Shown: piece after piece, positions 1 to 9,312 of the stretch
Numbering within the stretch: position 1 is the first letter of the stretch
Layout of the letters: each line of letters starts with the position of its first letter
Origin: Bacillus spongiae
GTDB lineage: Bacteria > Bacillota > Bacilli > Bacillales > Bacillaceae_K
Assembly: GCF_037120725.1 (NCBI RefSeq)
Contig: NZ_JBBAXC010000017.1
Location: forward strand, 36,443 to 100,442
Length of the DNA stretch: 64,000 bases
Direction of reading: 5' to 3'
Translations under genes and position numbers: made by a program
The notes under the pieces: generated by a model
Told to the model about the DNA's origin: nothing
The model's database searches: none
What the model saw: only the letters and a program-made list of their open reading frames with translations

Positions 1-1227
1 TTTCATTTACCAGAGAATGTTTATGCTGCGGAAGATACAAGTTTAACCTTTGATGATTTAAAACGGAAAGATAAACTAAAAAACGATGATCAAATTGACT
101 CAAAGGAAAACAGTAACCTCTTTGAAGAAAAAATGGAAATGTGGCATCGGGAAACGGACGAGGCAGGACAGACTTTTTTACAGTTTGATATTGAGCAAGG
201 TTCTCAAACAAATTTACTAGGCGAAGGAGTTCGCGAGGGCGATGAAGGGGATCAAGCGTTAGGTGCGGTTCAAGGTTCTTCTCAACAAACAAACCAGAAC
301 CAATATGATCAGCTAGAGGCTAGGCAGAGTGAGCGGGAAGAAAAGGAAGGAGCCAACTCTTCTGATTATGGGAAAGAAAATAAACATGCTTACCCGATTT
401 TTCTTACAGGAAAATCTGTGTTATACGAACAAATAAAAACGTATCAAGAACAAAAGGCACAGATTACAAGTTATCAAAAAAAATTGCAAAAAATGATTGA
501 AAAAACATTGGAACATAAGATGATTCAGCCAAGATCAGACTTGCATGTCGGTCGCTTAAGCAAACAGCTTCTACCTTATTTTACAGATGAAAACCCTCGT
601 CTTTTTTATAAAAAAAATAACCCTTCAACAGAAATCGATGCTGTGTTTTCGTTACTTGTTGATTGTTCTGCAAGTATGTATGACAAAATGGAGGAAACGA
701 AGCGTGGTATTACTCTATTTCATGAAGCGTTAAAATCCGTCAAGGTTCCTCATGAGATTGTTGGTTTTTGGGAAGATACAAATGCAGCGACAGAAGTAAA
801 TCAGCCTAACTACTTTCAAGATGTGATTACGTTTGCTACATCGCTTAAACGTAGTAGTGGTCCAGAAATAATGCAATTAGAGCCTCAGGAAGATAACCGT
901 GATGGCCTGGCGATTCGTGTGATGACAGAAAGACTATTGTCTCGATTTGAAAAACAAAAATTTCTACTTGTTTTTTCGGATGGTGAGCCTGCTGCAATGG
1001 GTTATGAGCAAAATGGGATTATCGATACCCATAAAGCGGTGTTAGAAGCACGTAAGCAAGGTATCGAAGTCCTAAATGTGTTTCTAGCAAACGGTGAGAT
1101 TGATGAAGGACAAAAAATTACAATTCAAAATATCTATGGTCGTTATAGCATTCTTGTGTCAAATGTAGAGGAACTGCCAGATGTATTGTTCCCGCTATTA
1201 CGAAAACTACTTTATAAAAGCATTTAA
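1..1227 (+). CDS. VWA-domain protein, 3' part (NorD/CobT-like)
   Basis: The reading frame is open from the first base of the window, so this is the C-terminal part of a larger protein. The first visible ATG at 133 is internal and has no ribosome binding site. The N-terminal visible half is very acidic and Gln/Glu rich. The second half is a von Willebrand A domain with a MIDAS motif, DCSAS, in the stretch LLVDCSASMYDKM. Proteins of this build usually sit next to a MoxR-type AAA ATPase and help assemble or activate metalloenzymes such as NO reductase; that partner would lie upstream and is not visible. The domain assignment is firm and the substrate is unknown. A strong terminator follows the stop. 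Confidence 0.8.
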   Translation, partial: FHLPENVYAAEDTSLTFDDLKRKDKLKNDDQIDSKENSNLFEEKMEMWHRETDEAGQTFLQFDIEQGSQTNLLGEGVREGDEGDQALGAVQGSSQQTNQNQYDQLEARQSEREEKEGANSSDYGKENKHAYPIFLTGKSVLYEQIKTYQEQKAQITSYQKKLQKMIEKTLEHKMIQPRSDLHVGRLSKQLLPYFTDENPRLFYKKNNPSTEIDAVFSLLVDCSASMYDKMEETKRGITLFHEALKSVKVPHEIVGFWEDTNAATEVNQPNYFQDVITFATSLKRSSGPEIMQLEPQEDNRDGLAIRVMTERLLSRFEKQKFLLVFSDGEPAAMGYEQNGIIDTHKAVLEARKQGIEVLNVFLANGEIDEGQKITIQNIYGRYSILVSNVEELPDVLFPLLRKLLYKSI

Positions 1228-1232
1228 TACTC

Positions 1233-1265
1233 AAAATCCAGCTATTTTACAATAGCTGGATTTTT
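1233..1265 (+). terminator. Rho-independent terminator of the VWA gene
   Basis: A perfect stem, AATCCAGCTATT with AATAGCTGGATT, surrounds a TTAC loop and runs into TTTTT, starting 6 bases after the stop codon. Confidence 0.9.
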
Positions 1266-1345
1266 GTTTGGAAAATTTTGATGTTATTACAAAAAAACGG
1301 TATTCTAAAGTGGAAGGGAAATTTCCGATTGAAGGGGTGGAAACC

Positions 1346-2923
1346 ATGCATGAACTGGACTTGCATCATATTTTTGAATTAGGACTTATTTTAGTTATGC
1401 TTGCCGCAGGAATTACCGCTATTGCAAAAAAAGTTAACCAACCGTACCCGATTGCTCTCGTAATCGTCGGTGCATTAATTGGGTTATTGAATATTCCTGT
1501 TTTAGAACCACTGAAGCTGTTTATAACGGAAGGGGAAGTGTTCAATTTTGTCATTATCACTCTATTTCTACCCGCTTTGTTAGGAGAAGCAGCTTTAAAA
1601 TTACCATTTGCTCATTTGAGAGAAAATAAAGGTCCTATTATTTCGTTAGCATTTGGTGGGACGTTATTATCGTTTTTAATTATTGGATTTTCGAGCTATT
1701 ATTTATTTGATTTCTCGATTCCTGCAGCTTTTGTTTTTGCTGCGTTAATGAGTGCAACCGACCCTGTTAGTGTGCTGTCCATCTTTAAAAGTGTTGGAGT
1801 TCAAAAGCGTTTAGCGGTTGTCATTGAAGGGGAGTCATTGTTTAATGATGGGCTTGCTGTCGTATTGTTTAATATTTCTGCTTTTTACTTGTTATCGTAT
1901 ATGGATGCAGGGTGGATCGGCTTTGGAAGTGGCATGTTCGAATTTCTACGTGTTGTTTCACTTGGACTGATTATCGGTGGTTCGTTAGGGTATGGGTTTT
2001 CTATTTTAATAAAGCATTTTGATGATTACCCTCTAGAGATTATCTTTTCAATTCTATTATTTTACGGCTCTTTTTTAATAGCAGAGAGTGTTCATGGTTC
2101 AGGTGTCATTGCGGTTGTAGTTGCTGCTTTAATTTTTGGGAATTATGGTGGTAAGGTTGGCATGAGCCCAACAACAAAGCTGAATATTAATAATTTCTGG
2201 GATGTAGCGGCCCTATTAGCCAATTCGCTTGTCTTTTTAATGGTAGGTTTGGAAATCACGAGAATTGATGTAACGAGTAAATGGGGGCTGATCTTTGCAT
2301 CCATTATTTTAGTGCTTATCGCCCGGAGTATTGCTGTATATACGAGTCTTTCATTCATTAAAAATTTTCCGATTAAATGGAAGCATGTTTTAAACTGGGG
2401 TGGACTTAAAGGCTCCTTATCGATTGCTTTAGTGTTAAGTTTGCCTAGGGACTTTGAAGGAAGAGAAGATATTTTAATTTTAGCCTTCTCTGTTGTATTA
2501 TTTTCATTAGTTTTTCAAGGTTTAACAATCAAACCGTTAATTGGGCTATTAAGGATTAAGCATTCAGAGGAAGGAGAAGAGGAGTTTCAATCTCATATTG
2601 CTAAATTGCATCGCTATGAAGCAGCAATTCGTGAAATTAAAAAAACGAAAGAAAGATTATACATTGCGGAGCCTGTTGCCCAAGAATTAATCCATCGCTA
2701 CGAAGCAGAGTTAGATAAGGTGAAGCTTGACCTAGAGGCATTGTATAAGAGGGAGCCTCATTTAAAGGGTTCTCAGTTAGCTGCCTTAAAGAAGGTATCA
2801 TTATACGCGGAACACGATGTGGTTGACCAGCTATTAAAAGAAGAAATCATCTCCAATACAACAGCAGAAAGGGAGCATAGTTCAATTACAAATGATATCG
2901 TCAAGGTAGAAGATCATACGTAA
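1346..2923 (+). CDS. CPA1 family Na+(K+)/H+ antiporter
   Basis: About 525 residues. The first two thirds carry about 12 hydrophobic segments typical of monovalent cation:proton antiporters of the NhaP/NHE (CPA1) type. The conserved ion-binding stretches SATDPVSVLS and EGESLFNDG are present, the latter with the buried Asp. The C-terminal 130 residues are hydrophilic and helical, as in the regulatory tails of this family. The role is export of sodium or potassium in exchange for protons in the cytoplasmic membrane, for pH and salt homeostasis. The frame is open upstream to a TTG at 1268, but GAAGGGGTGG sits 6 bases before the ATG at 1346, which begins MHELDL, so I take that start. The gene is monocistronic, with terminators on both sides. 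Ion preference cannot be read from sequence. Confidence 0.88.
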   Translation: MHELDLHHIFELGLILVMLAAGITAIAKKVNQPYPIALVIVGALIGLLNIPVLEPLKLFITEGEVFNFVIITLFLPALLGEAALKLPFAHLRENKGPIISLAFGGTLLSFLIIGFSSYYLFDFSIPAAFVFAALMSATDPVSVLSIFKSVGVQKRLAVVIEGESLFNDGLAVVLFNISAFYLLSYMDAGWIGFGSGMFEFLRVVSLGLIIGGSLGYGFSILIKHFDDYPLEIIFSILLFYGSFLIAESVHGSGVIAVVVAALIFGNYGGKVGMSPTTKLNINNFWDVAALLANSLVFLMVGLEITRIDVTSKWGLIFASIILVLIARSIAVYTSLSFIKNFPIKWKHVLNWGGLKGSLSIALVLSLPRDFEGREDILILAFSVVLFSLVFQGLTIKPLIGLLRIKHSEEGEEEFQSHIAKLHRYEAAIREIKKTKERLYIAEPVAQELIHRYEAELDKVKLDLEALYKREPHLKGSQLAALKKVSLYAEHDVVDQLLKEEIISNTTAEREHSSITNDIVKVEDHT

Positions 2924-2949
2924 AAGAGGAGCAAAATCGCTCCTCTTTT
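2922..2949. terminator. Bidirectional terminator between convergent genes
   Basis: AAAAGAGGAGC pairs perfectly with GCTCCTCTTTT around an AAAATC loop. T-runs on both strands let it serve the antiporter gene and the convergent yidC gene. Confidence 0.85.
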
Positions 2950-2953
2950 ACAA

Positions 2954-3715
2954 TTAATCAACAGCTTTCTCTGGGTGTTCTTGATAATATTTTTTACTAA
3001 TAAGTGTTTGAATAATTAAAAACAAACCACCAACCGTCCAATAAAGAGGTAATGCAGAAGGTGCAGTTAAGGAAAAAACAAAAATCAATATAGGTGATAA
3101 GTAACTAATGAATTTCATTTGCTTTAATTGCTCTGATGAAATACCAATTAAAGATACTTTTGCCTGTGCGAAGTAAATGATCCCTGCAATAATGGCTATA
3201 GGAATATCGGTTTGCCCTAAGTTGAACCAAAGAAACGTATGCGAAGCAATTTCCTCTGATCCAATAATGGCATAATATAGTCCAAGTAATATAGGCATTT
3301 GAATAAGAATGGGTAAACAGCCCATATTTAAGGGGTTTACACCATGCTTTTGATACAGTTGCATCATTTCTTGCTGTAATTTCCTTTGCTCTTCCGTATC
3401 CTTTGTTGCTTTCAGCTTCTCCTGAATGGCTTTCATTTCAGGTTTTAGTTTTTCCATTTTCACTTTCATCGCTTGTTGATTTTTATACGTTTTGAGCATA
3501 AAAGGCATTAATATTAACCGAATCAACAATGTAATAATAATAATTGCTAGACCGAAATTGCCGCCTAAAAACGTACCAATCTCATGAAGCGCCGTGGCGA
3601 AAGGTGATACAAAGATTTTGTAAAAGAACCCATCTTGGTTTTGAGCAGCTTGACAACCTGAAAGCAAAAATAAAGATGAAAATGCTATAATGAAATAAGT
3701 TAATTGTTTTTTCAA
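2954..3715 (-). CDS. yidC: YidC/Oxa1 membrane protein insertase
   Basis: 253 residues. It starts with a lipoprotein signal ending in LLSGC (Cys21), as in Gram-positive YidC homologues (SpoIIIJ/YqjG class). About five membrane segments follow, with the cytoplasmic hairpin rich in Lys, Gln and Met between TM1 and TM2 (KNQQAMKVKMEKLKPEMKA) and the conserved NPLNMGCLPILIQMPI stretch. The protein inserts and folds membrane proteins alone or with SecYEG. The start is a TTG with AGGAGG 6 bases upstream. It is not next to rnpA or jag, so it is probably the second, stand-alone paralogue rather than the spoIIIJ-locus copy; that is inferred from context. Confidence 0.92.
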   Translation of the reverse strand: MKKQLTYFIIAFSSLFLLSGCQAAQNQDGFFYKIFVSPFATALHEIGTFLGGNFGLAIIIITLLIRLILMPFMLKTYKNQQAMKVKMEKLKPEMKAIQEKLKATKDTEEQRKLQQEMMQLYQKHGVNPLNMGCLPILIQMPILLGLYYAIIGSEEIASHTFLWFNLGQTDIPIAIIAGIIYFAQAKVSLIGISSEQLKQMKFISYLSPILIFVFSLTAPSALPLYWTVGGLFLIIQTLISKKYYQEHPEKAVD

Positions 3716-3752
3716 TGTAATCCTCCTAGGTTTCTTAATAATGTTAAATGGT

Positions 3753-4034
3753 TTATATTAAGAAACAAAGAGGACCATCGTCTTTTGACATGGCTTTAAG
3801 GCGAATACTTCTCCGAATCCAGCTTGTAGGTGAGTTTGCAACATTTTTATTTGTTGTAGCTTGCAAGATTTTACTATGGTCAAGCTTTGATTCATCGGAA
3901 AGTTTAGGAACATCATAATGGCATGGACGAACTTGAAGCAATCCATATGTGATCGAGAGAAATGTTGTAAGCACAATACTCGCATAAAAAGAATAGAGAA
4001 GTAAATCAGGTGTTGCTTCTAATAAGTATTGCAT
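3753..4034 (-). CDS. Small hypothetical protein with one TM segment
   Basis: 93 residues and not recognised. One hydrophobic N-terminal segment (residues about 9-33) is followed by a polar, basic tail. AAAGGAG lies 15 bases before the ATG, which is long but usable. The gene lies upstream of yidC on the same strand with a 37-base gap, so the two could be cotranscribed. A 75-residue frame overlaps it on the same strand but has a weaker start. Coding status is uncertain. Confidence 0.4.
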   Translation of the reverse strand: MQYLLEATPDLLLYSFYASIVLTTFLSITYGLLQVRPCHYDVPKLSDESKLDHSKILQATTNKNVANSPTSWIRRSIRLKAMSKDDGPLCFLI

Positions 4035-4162
4035 AACAAAAGCATTACTCCTTTGAAATGGTTAATAATTCAAGTATAACCATTAACCATATTCAAATCA
4101 ATAATAAATGAATAAATCATTATAATAATATATTATTAATTAAGAGATTTAGGAGTAGTAAG

Positions 4163-4534
4163 ATGGTCTATATATATCTGTTTTTCGGTGGCGCAATTGG
4201 GAGTATAGTAAGATATTATGTAAGTGTTGTAGGGAATGGAGGGGAGTATCCACTTGGCACACTCGCTGTAAATTTACTTGGTTCATTCCTTCTTGGTTAT
4301 CTTCTTACTATTTTTCCAAAATATAAAAAGATTGACCCGGCGATTATAAAGGGGATATCGACAGGAGCGATTGGCTCGTTTACAACCTTTTCAGCGCTAA
4401 GCGTTGAGCTGGCAAATTTGATGCTGGAAAGAGACTATTTAATGCTGTTTTCCTATTTATTCGGATCCATGATAGGTGGAATTGTATTTGCTTATCTTGG
4501 CTATAGATTGGCTAGCATAGTAGGGGGAAGGTAA
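4163..4534 (+). CDS. crcB: Fluoride channel Fluc/CrcB, first subunit
   Basis: 123 residues with four membrane helices. It carries the Fluc signatures GGAIGSIVRYY, the N-(L/V)-x-G-S-F-L motif (AVNLLGSFLLG) and the central GSFTTFSALSVE with the F-box phenylalanine and polar track. Fluc forms dual-topology dimers that export fluoride from the cytoplasm. AGGAG lies 9 bases before the ATG. It is followed after 2 bases by a second copy, so the pair probably forms a heterodimeric channel as in other Bacilli. No fluoride riboswitch consensus is recognisable in the AT-rich leader. Confidence 0.95.
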   Translation: MVYIYLFFGGAIGSIVRYYVSVVGNGGEYPLGTLAVNLLGSFLLGYLLTIFPKYKKIDPAIIKGISTGAIGSFTTFSALSVELANLMLERDYLMLFSYLFGSMIGGIVFAYLGYRLASIVGGR

Positions 4535-4536
4535 AA

Positions 4537-4878
4537 ATGGACATTTTCTGGATTGGACTTGGTGGTGGGGTAGGTGCTCTTGCTAGGTATATTATTGGAA
4601 AAGCCTTTAACTCTTCCTCTATTCCGTGGGGAACATTCATTGTGAATGTTCTTGGATCTTTTCTATTAGGTTTGATGGTGGGAGTGAACATAGATAATCG
4701 AAGCTATGCCTTCTTAGGAATTGGTATTCTCGGTGGATTTACCACCTTTTCAACCTTTCATGTCGAGCTTTTAACGATATGGAAGGATCAAAAAAAAAGT
4801 GCCATATTCTATTTGTTCTTAACCTATATAACAGGAATTTGTTCGGCAATAGTAGGTCTTTGGATTACGGCTTCGTAA
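4537..4878 (+). CDS. crcB: Fluoride channel Fluc/CrcB, second subunit
   Basis: 113 residues with the same four-helix plan and motifs as its neighbour: GGGVGALARYI, IVNVLGSFLLG and GGFTTFSTFHVE. The two copies differ widely in sequence, which is expected when a dual-topology homodimer has split into two fixed-topology subunits. The ATG is 2 bases after the stop of the first copy, with a GGGGGAAGG ribosome site inside the end of that gene, so translation is coupled. Confidence 0.95.
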   Translation: MDIFWIGLGGGVGALARYIIGKAFNSSSIPWGTFIVNVLGSFLLGLMVGVNIDNRSYAFLGIGILGGFTTFSTFHVELLTIWKDQKKSAIFYLFLTYITGICSAIVGLWITAS

Positions 4879-4904
4879 TATGATGAAAGAAAGGTGATAG
4901 GCTG

Positions 4905-5231
4905 ATGTCAGTGTGGCACGTGTATGAAACTCGAGGAGAATATGAACCGTGGTGGTTTTTTGAAGGATGGGAATCATCAATATCGAAAGAAAGTACGTTT
5001 ATTAGTAAAGAGAATGCAATGGATTATTTCATTCAGAGGATAGAAGCACTAAAACGTCACAATCCAAACGTTAAAGCGAAATCCTATAGCACTATTGCTT
5101 TTTGGAAAAAGGAAGAGAAAATTTTTTGTGAGGCTTGTGATGAAGACTTGCAATTGTATACAGGCCTCATTTTAATGTATGGAGATAAGGTATATAAATG
5201 GAATGATGAAGAAGTAAAGCCTGTTCTTTAA
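4905..5231 (+). CDS. DUF1033-family protein
   Basis: 108 residues. The N-terminus carries the EYEPWWFFEGWE signature that I associate with the DUF1033 family, small acidic cytoplasmic proteins of Firmicutes with no established biochemical role (some are annotated as putative DNA-binding proteins). A CEACDEDLQLY stretch lies near the C-terminus. AAAGGTGATAGG precedes the ATG. It starts 27 bases after the second crcB gene and shares its downstream terminator, so it is probably the last gene of that transcript. Function unknown. Confidence 0.7.
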   Translation: MSVWHVYETRGEYEPWWFFEGWESSISKESTFISKENAMDYFIQRIEALKRHNPNVKAKSYSTIAFWKKEEKIFCEACDEDLQLYTGLILMYGDKVYKWNDEEVKPVL

Positions 5232-5284
5232 GTTTCCTTATATCATGGATTATCTCTCTAACGCTTAAATCAGAGAATTGACAA

Positions 5285-5313
5285 GAAAAAAGGGACGTAC
5301 CGTCCCTTTTTTC
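5285..5313. terminator. Bidirectional terminator
   Basis: GAAAAAAGGGACG and CGTCCCTTTTTTC form a perfect 13-bp stem around TAC. It ends both the crcB transcript and the convergent ger operon. Confidence 0.92.
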
Positions 5314-5320
5314 ATACAGA

Positions 5321-6481
5321 TTAATCAATGACACCTGTTCGAATAATTTCGGCTGTAACTTTAACATTAAATTTTGAGTTTCCATACATGTTTCTCCATT
5401 CTTCCTTCGTTAAATCACTTTTCGCAAAAGCGCGATAATACCTTCCGAAACCGACAGGATCCGTTTTTAATTCTTGTAAATCCTTTAATGTCCGCTCAAC
5501 TTCCTTTTTGATTTTTTTCTCAATCGTTTTGGAAAGTGCTTTGATTACTTCAGGCTTCCCAAGGTCCATTGCTTTGGACATCTCAATAATTCGCACGTTC
5601 AGATCGATTTCTAAATCAAATTTCGGTTGGGAAGGATTAGTATCTGTTAGCTTTACATCCTTACTTGTTGAGATATTATTGACGGTAATGTAAAAGTTCA
5701 TCTCGTCTTCTTCGATTGTCGTATCCTCGCGTTGTTCATAAGTGAAATACTTTTCTAGTTTTTCTTTCTCGATTTGTATTTCTAACGATCCTTTTCGGTA
5801 ATCGGTGTCTAATAAGTTAAAATAAAACAAATCATGCAAAGGTAATTTCCCGACAAGATGATCATCATGAAACACGGCAACAGATCGAATCCCGATATTT
5901 CCATCTATTATTTCAAATATAGGGAGAATGGGATCAATTCCTACATCTAACAGCTTCGTCGTAAAGGTGTGAAGGGTAGGGTCGCTTACTAATTCGAGAT
6001 CGATATTTTGCTGTATTAAATTATATAAATAGGTCCCCATATTACCTTGAATTTCCTCACTTTGAAATTTCAATATTTCAGATGCAGGAGGATCCGTAAT
6101 CGCTATATATAACATATTTCCGATTGAGGCATCACGAGCCAAGCTATCAACTAAGTGGCTGATGCCACCTTCTGCTAACTCGCTCCCATAAAGAGCAACA
6201 CGGAGCTGTCCAGACACAAGGCTATTGCTTACTTCTAAGTTTAGTTTCTGTCTCATCCCTTTACTTGTATAAGCTTTTGCTGATATGACTTTTGAAGGGT
6301 CTGTCTTTTGAGGGTCAAATTGATTCACGACAAGCGTTCCCTCCATGAAATCATCCTCTGCTACATCATAACCAACAGCCGTAAGTAAACCGATTTTTTC
6401 TAAGTAGTTTTTTTGAGTACAACCGTTAAGTATCAGGAGGATGAGAAGGGAAGATAGCCACTTTATCCATTTCTTCTTCAT
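5321..6481 (-). CDS. Germinant receptor C subunit (Ger(x)C lipoprotein)
   Basis: About 386 residues. A lipoprotein signal ends in LILNGC, followed by the Ger(x)C family hallmark near the N-terminus (EKIGLLTAVGYD) and the C-terminal three-domain body with YRAFAKSD near the end. It is the outer-leaflet lipoprotein subunit of a spore inner-membrane germinant receptor. The ATG at 6481 is preceded by AGAGGTGA; the GTG at 6493 overlaps the stop of the B subunit and is the alternative start. It is the last gene of the A-B-C operon. Which germinant it helps to sense cannot be read from sequence. Confidence 0.9.
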   Translation of the reverse strand: MKKKWIKWLSSLLILLILNGCTQKNYLEKIGLLTAVGYDVAEDDFMEGTLVVNQFDPQKTDPSKVISAKAYTSKGMRQKLNLEVSNSLVSGQLRVALYGSELAEGGISHLVDSLARDASIGNMLYIAITDPPASEILKFQSEEIQGNMGTYLYNLIQQNIDLELVSDPTLHTFTTKLLDVGIDPILPIFEIIDGNIGIRSVAVFHDDHLVGKLPLHDLFYFNLLDTDYRKGSLEIQIEKEKLEKYFTYEQREDTTIEEDEMNFYITVNNISTSKDVKLTDTNPSQPKFDLEIDLNVRIIEMSKAMDLGKPEVIKALSKTIEKKIKKEVERTLKDLQELKTDPVGFGRYYRAFAKSDLTKEEWRNMYGNSKFNVKVTAEIIRTGVID

Positions 6482-6489
6482 TTTAACTA

Positions 6490-7587
6490 TCACCTCTTCA
6501 ATAGTTTCTTTTTAACTAGGACAAGCGCAAATAATATGAAAGGGTAGACGGTAATAAGTGCTAGACCAATTTTTCCGGTAATGTCTGAGACGGTATTCAA
6601 TTCAATTCGACTTGTGATGAGAAAAGTACAACTCCATAAGATAATGCCGAAAATGTAAGAGCCAAGCCTTTGATTAATCTTATAAACACGCTTTAACCCT
6701 CTAGTAGCTGCCCAAAAATAGAAGCAAAGATTAGGCAAAATAATGAACATCCAAAAGGAGACAGCGATAAATTCAAAGCGTTCCAAATTTGGGATTCGCA
6801 CAATTTTAAACATTGATAAGACAGGCCATATCGCTTCACGTAACCCGTTATAAGAGAAAAAGCCAATTGATACAAAGGTGACAATGGTGTAGAGGAATGT
6901 CGTAAAGATGACAGCGATAAGTGAATACTTTAAGGTTTTCTTCTTGTCTATTACAAATGGGTACACAAAAAACAGCATCTCAAATCCAATAACAGATAAG
7001 CTTGTTTTGATAATTCCTGTTGAAAATTCTTTCATCGAGTGATCCCATATAGGAAAGTAATGTGTCCAAATAATTTCTCTAATAGGAGCATATATGAATG
7101 ACGTAATCCAGACGGATAAAACAAATGACAAAAAGGCAATCCCTGTTATAACTCTTAAGCCACCCATTACAGCATAGATAGTCAACGTAATTAATAGTCC
7201 CATTAACAGCCATGTCGGCATTAACGGAAAGATCCACGCTTGCACCATTTCTGTATAATCCATCGCAATGGTGAAAAAACCTAATAATAGATAACCAATG
7301 TAAATGCTATTGAATATGGCCCCAATCCACTTCCCGTAAATATCTCTTTGAATGCCATAAAGGTCAGCTGACTCATATTTTGCTAACGTTAAGTAGATGA
7401 CTAAAACGGATAGACAGGTGACGAAACCTGAAAGCAAGACAGATATCCAGGCATCTTGCTCCACTTCTAAAAAAATGATTCTAGGTAATCCAACCGCGCC
7501 TACACCTGCCTGAACTGTATGAACTATAAACATTACGAGAAATGCGCTAATCATCAGATTCTTTTTTGGATAGACATTAACTTCCAT
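6490..7587 (-). CDS. Germinant receptor B subunit (spore permease)
   Basis: 365 residues with ten predicted membrane segments of the amino-acid/polyamine/organocation (APC) permease fold used by GerAB proteins. Family stretches include PRIIFLEVEQDAW and the loop around GLPRI. The B subunit binds the germinant in the spore inner membrane. AGGGTG stands before the ATG. It lies 13 bases downstream of the A subunit and touches the C subunit, so the three are one translationally coupled operon, probably driven by the forespore factor sigma G, although I could not define that promoter. Confidence 0.92.
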   Translation of the reverse strand: MEVNVYPKKNLMISAFLVMFIVHTVQAGVGAVGLPRIIFLEVEQDAWISVLLSGFVTCLSVLVIYLTLAKYESADLYGIQRDIYGKWIGAIFNSIYIGYLLLGFFTIAMDYTEMVQAWIFPLMPTWLLMGLLITLTIYAVMGGLRVITGIAFLSFVLSVWITSFIYAPIREIIWTHYFPIWDHSMKEFSTGIIKTSLSVIGFEMLFFVYPFVIDKKKTLKYSLIAVIFTTFLYTIVTFVSIGFFSYNGLREAIWPVLSMFKIVRIPNLERFEFIAVSFWMFIILPNLCFYFWAATRGLKRVYKINQRLGSYIFGIILWSCTFLITSRIELNTVSDITGKIGLALITVYPFILFALVLVKKKLLKR

Positions 7588-7600
7588 TTAGCAGCACCCT

Positions 7601-9118
7601 TTATTCATCAATGTCTTTCTTCATTTTTTGTTTCTTTAACGGGATTCGTTGAGAATCACTTGGGTGATTCGTTTCTGGTCTCATAGAGTAGTACTGAGGA
7701 GGAGACCGAAATAAACTATATTTCCAATCACGGAGCCTTAGTGGATACACAGGTGACATGTATGGTCTGCCGAGAGTGGTTAAACGGAGTAGGTGAATGA
7801 GAATAAAGCAGAAGCAAAACATAATACCAACCCCTCCCCATAGCCCAGCAAGAACAATGATTGGAAAACGTATCAGACGAATGGTTGTCCCCATAATATA
7901 ACTTGGAGCAGTAAACGACCCAATCGCACTTAAGCCGATAATGATAATTAATATATTACTTGTAAACCCTGCTTGCACAGCTGCTGTTCCAATAACGATA
8001 CCTCCAACGACTCCGATAGACTGACCGACTTTAATAGGAAGTCTCGCAGCGGCTTCACGTAACATTTCAATGACAAACTCCATAATTAAAGCTTCATACA
8101 CAGGTGGAAAGGGAACATTGGCTCGTGATTCACCTAATGAATTTAATAAAGCGGAAGGAATTACCTCATAATGGAAGGTAAGAACCGCAACGTAAGCGGG
8201 AGTCAGCAATACAGATAAAAAAATGGAAGTAAACCTTAGAAACCTTAAAAATGTTCCCATGTTCCAGCGAACATATATATCTTCAGATGATTCAAAAAAA
8301 GAAAGGAATGTAGCAGGCCCAATTATAGCGGTGGGGCTTCGATCGACAAGTAAACCTACTTTCCCATGAATTAAGCTTGTCGTTAAAAGGTCAGGAAGTT
8401 CGGTTACTGTAAATTGAGGAAAGATTGATAACGAGTTATCCTCGATTTGTTGGGACAATATTGAGCTATCAATAATCGTATCAACATCCAGTTCTTCAAG
8501 ACGCTGTTTAAATGTTTTCACATTTTCAATGTCAGCAATATCCGATATATAAACAATATAAACACTTGTTTTCGCTCGTTTTCCGACAATGATCTTCTCC
8601 ACTTTTAGATTAGGGTCATCGATTCGACCTCTAACCAAATTTAAATTAGCGGATACTTCTTCCGTAAATGAAACCTTCGGTCCGAAAATCGTGGATTCAT
8701 TTAATGAAATATCGATGGCCCTTGTTGCCCTTTCACCAATTTCAGCTAATATACCAGCCGAATCTCCGTCAACAAAAATATAAACATGACCCCTTACAAT
8801 ATTTTCTGAAATGATCGGGAGTTGGTTAGTAACTGATAATTTAGCAACAGGCAAAGTCTCTCGTAAACATTGGTAAGTTAATTCATCTTGAGAAACACGG
8901 TTTAGGTGACGAATAATATGATTATTGAGTGATGAATCTTTGATAAACTCAGAGAGATAGGCCAATAAAACCCTCTTGTTATTTATTTTCATTGTTTTAA
9001 TAACGAAATCTGAACTATCATGCAAACAGGTCTTTAATTGCTCTATACATTTGTCCATATTAGTAGAATGGGGTTGGGTCTTTTGAGCTGTTTTCTTCTT
9101 ATTCTTAAAGAACATCAT
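7601..9118 (-). CDS. Germinant receptor A subunit (GerA family)
   Basis: 505 residues. A soluble N-terminal region (about 1-290) contains family blocks such as GHVYIFVDGDSAG and VGLLVDRSPTAIIGPATF. A membrane region with about five segments (about 290-440) follows, including PAYVAVLTFHYEVIP and FEALIMEF-type stretches, and then a basic cytosolic tail. GerA subunits assemble into the oligomeric channel that releases ions when the partner B subunit binds germinant. The start follows GGGCGTGG. It is the first gene of the operon. Length and order are as expected for a functional receptor. Confidence 0.93.
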   Translation of the reverse strand: MMFFKNKKKTAQKTQPHSTNMDKCIEQLKTCLHDSSDFVIKTMKINNKRVLLAYLSEFIKDSSLNNHIIRHLNRVSQDELTYQCLRETLPVAKLSVTNQLPIISENIVRGHVYIFVDGDSAGILAEIGERATRAIDISLNESTIFGPKVSFTEEVSANLNLVRGRIDDPNLKVEKIIVGKRAKTSVYIVYISDIADIENVKTFKQRLEELDVDTIIDSSILSQQIEDNSLSIFPQFTVTELPDLLTTSLIHGKVGLLVDRSPTAIIGPATFLSFFESSEDIYVRWNMGTFLRFLRFTSIFLSVLLTPAYVAVLTFHYEVIPSALLNSLGESRANVPFPPVYEALIMEFVIEMLREAAARLPIKVGQSIGVVGGIVIGTAAVQAGFTSNILIIIIGLSAIGSFTAPSYIMGTTIRLIRFPIIVLAGLWGGVGIMFCFCFILIHLLRLTTLGRPYMSPVYPLRLRDWKYSLFRSPPQYYSMRPETNHPSDSQRIPLKKQKMKKDIDE

Positions 9119-9241
9119 TCCACGCCCTATTTGTATTGGTCTCTTCCTATGTTGTCCTGATTTTTCTTTTTCTACTCAGGATTTATGTTCTGAGAGAAAC
9201 AAAGAGAGAAGAAAACAGTGTTGTTATTTTGAGCATTGACA

Positions 9242-9269
9242 TTGACTTTCCATCTATATGGTGTATAAT
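9242..9269 (+). promoter_or_regulatory. SigA promoter of the cold-shock gene
   Basis: TTGACT at 9242-9247 and TATAAT at 9264-9269, with a 16-base spacer. This is the strongest housekeeping promoter seen by eye here; it gives an mRNA leader of about 155 bases before the cold-shock coding region. Confidence 0.85.
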
Positions 9270-9312
9270 GTAATAAAAGCCTATAATTTAGTAGAAATTA
9301 CCGAAGCAAACC

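Noticed and set aside
3758..3985. 75-codon minus-strand frame
   Set aside because: Lies inside the 93-codon frame that has the better ribosome site; treated as its shadow.
4035..4162. Fluoride riboswitch ahead of crcB
   Set aside because: The leader is almost pure A/T and lacks the GC-rich stems and conserved loop bases of the crcB RNA motif.
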